NCBI GenBank assembly: GCA_009760855.2
Contig: WPIO01000032.1
Coordinates: forward strand, 3,109,001-3,173,000
From: Cristatella mucedo
Taxonomy: Eukaryota > Bryozoa > Phylactolaemata > Cristatellidae
Direction of reading: 5' to 3'
Length of the DNA: 64,000 bases
The notes below the pieces were generated by a model. That model worked only from the letters and a program-made list of their open reading frames with translations, ran no database searches and was not told the origin of the DNA. The translations under genes were made by a program, and so were the position numbers. Positions 56,921-64,000 of the stretch are shown here, piece by piece. Every line of letters starts with the position of its first letter. Within the stretch, counting starts at the first letter, position 1.

Positions 56921-59900
56921 CTTGGATGTGGTTGTCCTGTCCATGCAGGTCCAAATTTTTGCATTGATACCTTAGCAGAAAATAGGCATACTTGACACAA
57001 TGATAAAATGATAACCAAATGATAGTCACTTTGGACAGTGGTGTGGAGATTTTATGACGATGCTGCATTAGATATGCTTCCACTTTCAAAGTGACACTAG
57101 CTTTTGCTCAATTGCAACACACTGATTTATTGTCATTTAATTTGAGAAAAGCTGCTGATATCCAAGTGCAAGCATAGCCAATACAAGCTGCAAGGGTTTT
57201 GTGATAGTTTAAAATGCTAGAGAACAGTGATCAATGCACATCTACAGATAGGTTTAGCTGAATAGAAACTAAACATAGTTGTGCACTGGGTGATAATGTA
57301 CATATAGCAGGAGTTGTATAGGAGCTTTGGTAGATGGAGGTCGACCCAGAGGCTCGAGGTGAAGAGGAAAGAAATGAGTGAATAGCTTCTCAACAGGCCG
57401 AAGGAAGCACCTAATTAGGCTCTGATTCATAAAATAGCCTGGCTGGCAGCTGGCTAAAGGGCAGCAGCCCCTGGGGGCAGGGTCAAGAAGCAGACCCCTG
57501 CTGTTGCTATTGTTTGGAAAGAGAGGCTACTGGGAGGAGACAGGTTATGCATCTTAATTTTCTCATTGCTTCTCGAGCGAGGAATACTAGATCAAGAATC
57601 TAAAAACAAATTTAACCTGCTAGATAAAGTGCACTGCACATACTGCCATGATCTTGTTCTATGACAGCCAAACACCAGCACTGTATCATACTGCTGTATT
57701 TTAGGTCGTACCCCCATAAAAGATTTCAGATTTTAGAAGCCTCAAGTCAATTGCTATTCATTAACATGGAGCCTTTGAAGTGTGGCATAGGTCCAGGATC
57801 TGTTTAATCTTTACATCCTTTCAGAACGCACACCAAGCCTCTTGTCATAGTAATTATAAGGCCGTCTAGGTATTCTCTTACGTGTTGAGGAGTTATATTC
57901 CCGCCGGATTGTGATTTTCTTCAGTAGGTTTAATTGTCCTTAACTCAATGAGAACCGATGGAACTATCACCCTGCCAATTGGCTCAAGCAGCAACAATTG
58001 CAAACTTACCTATTCTTTTACTTACCTATTCTTTTACTTAACAGTTACAGCGATGTCCTTGAAGCAGTTGTAAGGAAAGGATGCTCAAGCAGCAACTGCT
58101 TGAGCATCCTTTCCTTTTGACCCAGCCTCTTGCAATGGTAGGGCAGCAACAATGATTAAACTCGCAGAACCATTAATGGCCTCTTTGCCATCACTAAAAT
58201 GGGATGCATTATCCTTGCAGCTGCTCTCGGCCAAGGTTTTGCAAACGCAAACATCCCTGTCAGACTCACTCATTCTATAGTTTATTTTAACCAAAGCAGA
58301 TTGTAATTATGAATGACAAATGGTCTTGACATACGGCAATATTTTGCTCGACTCATGTCCGGCACATCCCTTTAGTCATGGCTACGGCCTCGACATTGAC
58401 TAGCTGGTCCGGATTGCCATTTTCTTGCTTCTCTCTCAGTACGTGGATATTTAGCTTTAAAGTGCATTGCTTTCAATATATCCAGACCTTCTTGCAATGC
58501 CATAAATAGCTGATCTGTGATGAGCAGAATTCTCATGTTGCTTGATTAAGGTGAATTTGAACGCGAGAATGCCTGCCGTCGAGTGGCCGCCATGAATCAT
58601 CGTGCTGCTCAGTATATAACTGTTTGCCCTATGCTCTGAACGATCTTGACCGTGGTGCTGATTATATTAATCAAGGGGTGCAGTGCATTACAAAAAGCCG
58701 ACTAGCACCTGTTTACAGTGCGAGCCAGCGTTGTCTCTGGATTCAACGACTACCAGTCTTGACTTGTCCATTGATGAGGCTAAGAAGGTAGTCATTGTGC
58801 TTTCTAAAGCTATTCTCAACATTAATGGTAGTACTGACCGAAGCGACGAGCAGATCGATATAGGAAGCATCATTCTTGGACAAACAAACCTACCCTCCAA
58901 ATGATGTTAGTATTGATTGAAGCAACGAGTAGATCGATATAAGGAGTGTCATTCTTGAACGAAAACCCAGCATGAGTTTGCCTTATGAAGCCACCAATGA
59001 TAGGCTAGCTCGTTCGTATTCTTGATTAGTGCCTTCCCACTGTCCATCTGACCAGGCATGTTGGATGCAGCATCTTAGTCCTGTGCATGGCAATCGGGTC
59101 ATATCAATATCAATCGGGCGACCTCAATTCAACTGCAGATTGACGATCGTGATGCACAGACTCGAAGAGCACCTGTCTGTCACCTGCCTCAAGCCAAAAA
59201 CTCACAGTAGTACATTGGTTTCGATTGTAGCAAAGTAGTTGACAATGGCTAGTGTCTTTTTTGCTTGTATTGAGCTTCTCATCTACCATTCATCTGGAGA
59301 AGGCATATCTTATTCATCACCAAGGTGATGCCGAGTGAGGTGGGCCGGAGGTCGGGTAATACCATCCTGTATGCCAGATATAGTCATAGTGGCGTTTGCG
59401 AAGCCTTTTTGAGCTTGTAAGTGGCCAATGCGACGTCCCTGTGCACTCGAGCTCAAGAATCTGCCTCGTTTTCAGCACATCACAGCCTCGGCAAGCAAAT
59501 TCCTCCTCATCAGAAATCCAGGAACGTCATCATTGCCTGCCAATTGAGTTTGATTTTCAGCAATCTCTTCGGCTGTCAGCTTCTTGAAGGAATTACTTCC
59601 CTGTTGCGATATGAGCCGAAATATTCATAAAAGACCATGGCTGTAAATACCACCCTGTTTTGGGGAGAGCTATCTCTGCCTGGACCTTCGAGAAGGTTTC
59701 AGTCGTTGAGTATCACCTGCTTCCATTTGCTGAACCCTGGTTGATGACTTTGACCATATCAAAAGCAGCAAAGCCATGGGAAGGAAAGAGGAAGCATGGG
59801 AAAATTTAGACCCACTCAGCTTTGAAGAAGAAGTCCAACCAATCATTTTTCTTAGAGAATCTGGCTAAGGGTGACCGGCTACATTACAAAAAGATTGGCT

Positions 59901-61429
59901 GTGTTCATGATGCCATTATGATGCATGCAGAGGTAGAACAAAGTGGCTCTGCGGCAGGTGTGAACAATGAATATCCAACACAGTTTTCTAGTTGTAGACC
60001 GCTTTTGAAGGCCGTGATACAATCATAGCTGCTGTTGTCACGCACTCCTAACGGCAGTCACCCTGCATGTTGTCTATATGGCAGTGTTTCAGCTCGTGGT
60101 TCAGCAGTTTTGTTACTGGCACAGAACCATGCAATATTATCAGGAGCAATTTCGACACCCTTTAAGAAGATAGATATCAACCTATCCTGAGGCACATTCG
60201 TCTTTACTCTGATTTGATTCTGTGGGAGAATCACGATAGGAAGATTTGATTCCCTAAATGCAGTCATGATTGGTCAGTCCACCAGTCAGTACTGTTTGCT
60301 GCAGTAGCAGTTGGCCAACTCATATAAGTGTCTGCTTAAAAAATAGTTGTGGAATCATCGCTGTTAAGGCGCTTGTGTGAAACGCTTAGATAGCTCAAGA
60401 TGCGATATTTTCTTATTGATTATATTTTTAAGTTGCTTTAAAGTCTCTGTTCTGGCTGACTGAAAGTCAGTACCAGTTGCCCAGATACCATGCCCTCTTA
60501 TTAGGTATCCAGGGTAAGGCACTGGGTAAGGGTAAGGCACTGGGTAAGGCACTCCCGGAAGTTGTCAACTCTATGAATCAGAACATACATGTTTTTAAAA
60601 GAACGGGAACCCGCAAAAACCCATACCAATATCCGTATCAGACTGCCCCTGCGCCAGCTCTTTTCGGCCAGATATGGGGACGGTCCACATCGCTATGGTG
60701 GAAATACCCCCTTCCCACCCCCTGGCCCAGCTGCTGGGCACAGTTCTAACATACGTGTACACAAAAAAGTAGCACGATGTGACCATACACGATTCATTTA
60801 CTGAAACTGTGCAAGGGTAAATGTTTCAGGTCCAACTACAAAAAATTAAAATATTTTGGTCCAGTAGACAGTATGCTCAATGGTGCATGTTTGGTAGGCT
60901 TGTGGCTTCATTCGTGGCAGGTTGCCAGATTGTCATTCGCAAGGCACGTCTCTTTTCAAGCCAACTCAGAGAAAGCAAATATATTTGTATCTCAATGTTA
61001 ACAATATTAAAATTAATTCTTTCTAATGTATATTACCCTAACAAAACCAAAACTTAACCATGCACATTAAAACTCCTAGAACAGGAGCACTAAAATCTAA
61101 ACTAAGCTACACTAAACTAGAGTCTGGGAGAAAACGATGTATCACACTTGGGCTAACATACAAAAGCATCATAGAATCGTGCTCAGAAAACCATGCTAAA
61201 GCACACAGGAAGGCTCTCATGACTACTGGCTCTTGTGCCTTCCCCTCCCCAGGTTAGTAACATGCAATGAATAATGCTCATGTGAGCACTTCAACCATAG
61301 GAGAAAATGGAAAAGTTCACCGGCATAGTATAAGCAACCTTATCGCACTTGAATGGCAAAGCACACACACAGTTTTGTAAAACACAAGCACGCGTGAGCG
61401 TTCAAAGGACAGTAAAATTGAACTGAGTA
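56921..61429. other. 4.5 kb without recognisable genes; small local repeats
   Basis: Contains a 16-bp tandem duplication at 58005-58036, a perfect hairpin at 58072-58116, a diverged duplication of about 60-75 bp (58828-58890 and 58905-58965, sharing AGATCGATATA and TCATTCTTG) and a GGGTAAGGCACT repeat at 60510-60552. Open frames (58085-58294, 58683-58904, 59029-59238, 59822-60028, 60364-60552, 60477-60749) have no motifs that I know, and several owe their length to the repeats. Confidence 0.45.
58072..58116. repeat. Perfect 21-bp inverted repeat with a 3-base loop
   Basis: Arm 58072-58092 (AAGGAAAGGATGCTCAAGCAG), loop CAA, arm 58096-58116, with every base paired. GCTCAAGCAGCAAC, which spans the first arm's end and the loop, also occurs at 57982-57995. 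Confidence 0.95.
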
Positions 61430-61600
61430 AAGGCTTCGAGGAAGCATTAGGATTTGTAGTTCTTTTTTAGTTTGATTAAATCTGTATATCGGACGATGTC
61501 AGTCGCTAGTGAGTTCCTAGGAGCATATCACCTGAAGGTCTCCAACATATTTAGGTTAGTAATCCCCGCACACAATCAACCAGAGTCGTGAAAAGGGAGT
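61430..61600 (-). mobile_element. Possible L2-A LINE remnant (reverse)
   Basis: GTCAGTCGCTAGTGAGTTCC TAGGAGCATATCACCTGAAG resembles the complement of the C-terminal RAFSSYAPKAWN segment. Too worn for a firm call. Confidence 0.35.
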
Positions 61601-62229
61601 AGTACAAAGGTTAGACAGTGTTCGTTTGACTGACAGACGTCAGGAAGCTAGTATGTCTGAGATTAGCTGACTTAGAAATGATTATAGTGCGTGCTACTGG
61701 AAGGATGATTTTAGGTTTATCGTAAAATTATAGCTCAGACGATGATTTGATCAATATCTTGCAAGTGACAAGTCGGTATTTTTGGCAGGCGAGGTTTTTC
61801 TCAGTTTGTTACACTCGTGAATCGTATCGTGTACTACCCTGAATTCATCTAGAGACGACGACACCGCGAGCTAAGCAAGAGCGGCCACTGCTGACCTGTG
61901 AGAGCATCGGCCACCACGAAGGTTTCGTCTGGTTTCCGATGCATGAGAAAATCGAATTTACTGAGTTCACGAGCAAGCGCCGATAGCTACCCTAGGCTCT
62001 GCCAACAGATTCTTACTTTGACAAAGCTATTCGTAAGCCTCTTCCGTGTGTGAAAAGATTAATTCGATCAGATAATGCAGGTAGTTCTTTGTAGACTCAG
62101 TTAACCACTCTAATTCATTTTCTAAAGTTGACTCTTGCCAGCTCAGTTTTCCTTTCACTTTTCCTTTTCGACGAAGGCTGCACTAGCTTTCATTGTTTAT
62201 CTGCTCAAGCATGAAGCCACCGACCGCAG
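61601..62229. other. No recognisable gene
   Basis: Nothing assignable. Confidence 0.35.
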
Positions 62230-63212
62230 ATGAGGCTGCCTTGCCGATATTCGATCCTGGATGTCGGAAAACTTCCTGAAATTAAATGACGATAAAACCC
62301 AACTGCTTCTCATAGGACACCCTAAGCGTGTGGCTGGATTAAAAGGCTTTGCTGTTCTAATAGGCGATGCTATTGTGCGACCTTCACCACGTGCTCGGAA
62401 TCTAGGTGTCGTGTTCGACAGCTGCCTCAAGTTCAAAAGCTTCATTCAGAAGACTGCCTCTACAGCTAGCCATCACATCCGATCCCTATCCAAGATTAGA
62501 AGCTGTCTCCCACAGTGGCTTGTAAAAAATGTAACTAGCTCTTTACTTCTGTCTCGGCTTGATTATTGTAATTCCCTTTTGGCTGGGCTACCAAAAAAAG
62601 CTATTATGCCACTACAGCTGACTATGAATATGGCTGCAAGGCTGGTCTTTAAGTCCCAGTGGTTTGAGCACGTGTCACCTTTGCTGGAAGAGCTAGGATG
62701 GTTGCCGGTTGAGCAAAGGATACGGAGCAAAGTTCTTACGCTGACCAACAAGGCCCGCCACGGCTTGGCTCCTTCATACCTAGCTGAACTGCTACATCAG
62801 TTTCAGCCTGTTCGCGCCCTCATGTCCTGTGTGGACAATAAATTAGCTGTCCCATTCCTCCGCTTAAAGACAGTTGGCGACAGAAGCTTTAGCTCTGCAG
62901 GTCCTAGACTGTGGAACTCGCTTCCACAATTCTTACGCAACGACATCTACTCTCCAACTGCCTACTATGGCACATCTTTTTCAGCGGTCCTGAACTGCTA
63001 CTTCTATGCTACTCACTACCTCAACCGCTCTGCTGACTCTGCTATGCTTCCCACTTTCTCTTTGTTGCGTGAGACGAAGTCTGTTGGCTACCGAATGGGT
63101 ACCGAAAGCCGCTTAGGCTGTGATTTCGCTATACAAAACTCTCCTGCGTAACGCCCACATGGTCTTTATGACTTTGTGGAGTTACTGATGGAGATACATT
63201 ACATTACATTCC
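62230..63212 (+). mobile_element. L2-B LINE, 5'-truncated, best-kept copy
   Basis: The element begins abruptly near CCTTGCCGATATTCGATCCTGG (about 62231), in the reverse transcriptase just after where the catalytic box would be, so it is 5'-truncated. It ends in an ACATTACATTACATT tail at 63196-63210. Its coding part is open throughout, in contrast with every other LINE copy here, which suggests a recent insertion. Confidence 0.85.
62261..63151 (+). CDS. L2-B reverse transcriptase C-terminal portion (open, truncated)
   Basis: 296 codons to a TAA. Motifs in order: ENFLKLNDDKTQLLLIG (palm end, residues about 3-19), ARNLGVVFDSCLKFKSFI (44-61), SRLDYCNSLLAGLPKKAI (about 97-114), NMAARLVF, LGWLPVEQRI (about 144-153), then RSFSSAGPRLWNSLPQFLR (about 206-224). 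The catalytic aspartates lie upstream of the truncation, so it encodes no active enzyme. The C-terminal end is the same segment as in L2-A and related LINEs (L2/CR1/Rex1 group), but the sequence is clearly a separate family. It is also not a host gene: the tail and truncation are those of a retrotransposed copy. Confidence 0.85.
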   Translation: MSENFLKLNDDKTQLLLIGHPKRVAGLKGFAVLIGDAIVRPSPRARNLGVVFDSCLKFKSFIQKTASTASHHIRSLSKIRSCLPQWLVKNVTSSLLLSRLDYCNSLLAGLPKKAIMPLQLTMNMAARLVFKSQWFEHVSPLLEELGWLPVEQRIRSKVLTLTNKARHGLAPSYLAELLHQFQPVRALMSCVDNKLAVPFLRLKTVGDRSFSSAGPRLWNSLPQFLRNDIYSPTAYYGTSFSAVLNCYFYATHYLNRSADSAMLPTFSLLRETKSVGYRMGTESRLGCDFAIQNSPA

Positions 63213-63934
63213 CACAAAAACACAGAATTCATACCGAGGAGTGGTAGCTGAAGCTAATAATTACTCATCAATCTACTCTCCAGCTTCTCGAAAGCATACC
63301 AGCACTCTTCAATCCGACCAAAAAACAGGCAGCTGCCCTTAAAGAACTGCTGGTGGTACGGGCAGTACCCCTTTCTGATATGAATTTCCTGTAGGTTTTT
63401 AGATGACTAATGCAGCAGCCACGACAGTCACATGTCCATGGTAATTTCAGGTTCCACAGCACGGAGTTTCCTCTATACAAGCCGTAATTCAACGAAAATC
63501 TGAAGGGTTGCCCAGTAGTTTATAGTCAGTTTCTCCCAAAAGTTACATAACTAACTTTAGACACGCAAGACGGTCTTGCCATTTCTCGTAAAAGGTGTTC
63601 AATCCATGCCTGGTTAATCTCTCGATATCCATTGTCTAGACTGATCTGTAATGGCTCTCTGAAAGGTACTGGTAGCTAGGCCAGAAGGCAATCAGCAGTA
63701 TTGATTGTGCATGCTGTGAAGCTTCAAGGGAAGTTTTGTCTCAGTCTTGGGACAATAATTCGTTGATAATCTGAGACCATTCTTAATATACAAGATATCT
63801 TGATATGTTAGGTCCATACAACTTCTCTGTCATAAATGTTAAACGCATTGTATCATAGTAATGAAGACATCAGTTAATGGCACCATAAGAGAGATACATC
63901 TCTTTCGAGGGAGCTTTGAGACCAGTTAGTGATA
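63213..63934. other. No recognisable gene
   Basis: Nothing assignable. The open frame 63268-63492 (reverse) has no motif. Confidence 0.35.
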
Positions 63935-64000
63935 ATATATGCACTGCTAACATGCATAAGCAAGCAAAAAAATTCACTCAGACCCAGGAAATGCCATGAG
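63935..64000 (-). mobile_element. L2-A LINE 3' UTR fragment, cut by window end
   Basis: TGCACTGCTAACATGCATAA, then CAGACCCAGGAAATGCCATG resembles the complement of the UTR and C-terminus (GCATTTAGTGGGTCCCTGTG, ATGCGTGCTGACACTGTGCA). The element presumably runs on to the right. Confidence 0.5.

Noticed and set aside
60364-60552. Pro-Tyr repeat peptide on the reverse strand (YPVPYPYPVPYP)
   Set aside because: It comes from a short GGGTAAGGCACT repeat on the + strand, and the rest of the frame has no support.

Overview
The window is eukaryotic, intergenic-to-intronic DNA from an invertebrate animal. Coding capacity is very low, one recognisable gene is split into small exons by GT-AG introns, and most of the rest is decayed retrotransposons, tRNA-derived SINEs and simple repeats. 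The element set (L2-clade LINEs, L2-tailed SINEs, a Ginger/GIN1-type or Gypsy integrase relic, a Gag-like relic) fits a flatworm, mollusc or similar lophotrochozoan, but the sequence does not fix the phylum.

The one gene I can build is on the + strand at 19691-28402. It has four exons with clean splice sites and matching phases and encodes a 143-residue calmodulin-like protein with four intact EF-hands, one per exon. Its 6.1-kb second intron holds several reverse-strand LINE fragments and two SINEs, and its third intron holds one reverse SINE. A second, much weaker candidate exon lies at 35901-36008.

The dominant repeat, here called L2-A, is a LINE of about 3.6 kb encoding an apurinic-type endonuclease and a reverse transcriptase and ending in a TTA-rich tail. 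Three near-full-length copies lie at 3390-6966, 14083-17630 and 44537-48180, with many 3' fragments on both strands. The window appears to start and end inside L2-A copies. A second LINE family, L2-B, ends in an ACATT-type tail; its best copy (62230-63212) has a clean open frame of 296 codons, and relics lie at 2250-2935, 38815-39720 and 54130-54488.

Two SINE families are present. SINE-A (22265, 27000 reverse, 34003, 51330) ends in a tail shared with L2-A, so L2-A is its probable partner. SINE-B (1785, 9773 reverse, 25895, 30200, 51860) has a good B box and a different 3' end.

Other contents: a decayed gene of an unnamed protein family common in invertebrate genomes (33300-35110, reverse, split by a SINE-A); an integrase relic (36780-37930, reverse); a Gag-like relic (50765-51180); a worn tandem array with a unit of about 155-170 bp (10540-12220); an unclassified interspersed repeat (repeat X) with two copies in opposite orientation; three hairpin-forming inverted repeats; and AC, AT and GT microsatellites. 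No tRNA, rRNA, CRISPR array or prokaryotic operon was seen. The most telling observation is a 334-bp tract that is almost identical between two otherwise strongly diverged L2-A copies and carries the same two 2-base deletions in both.
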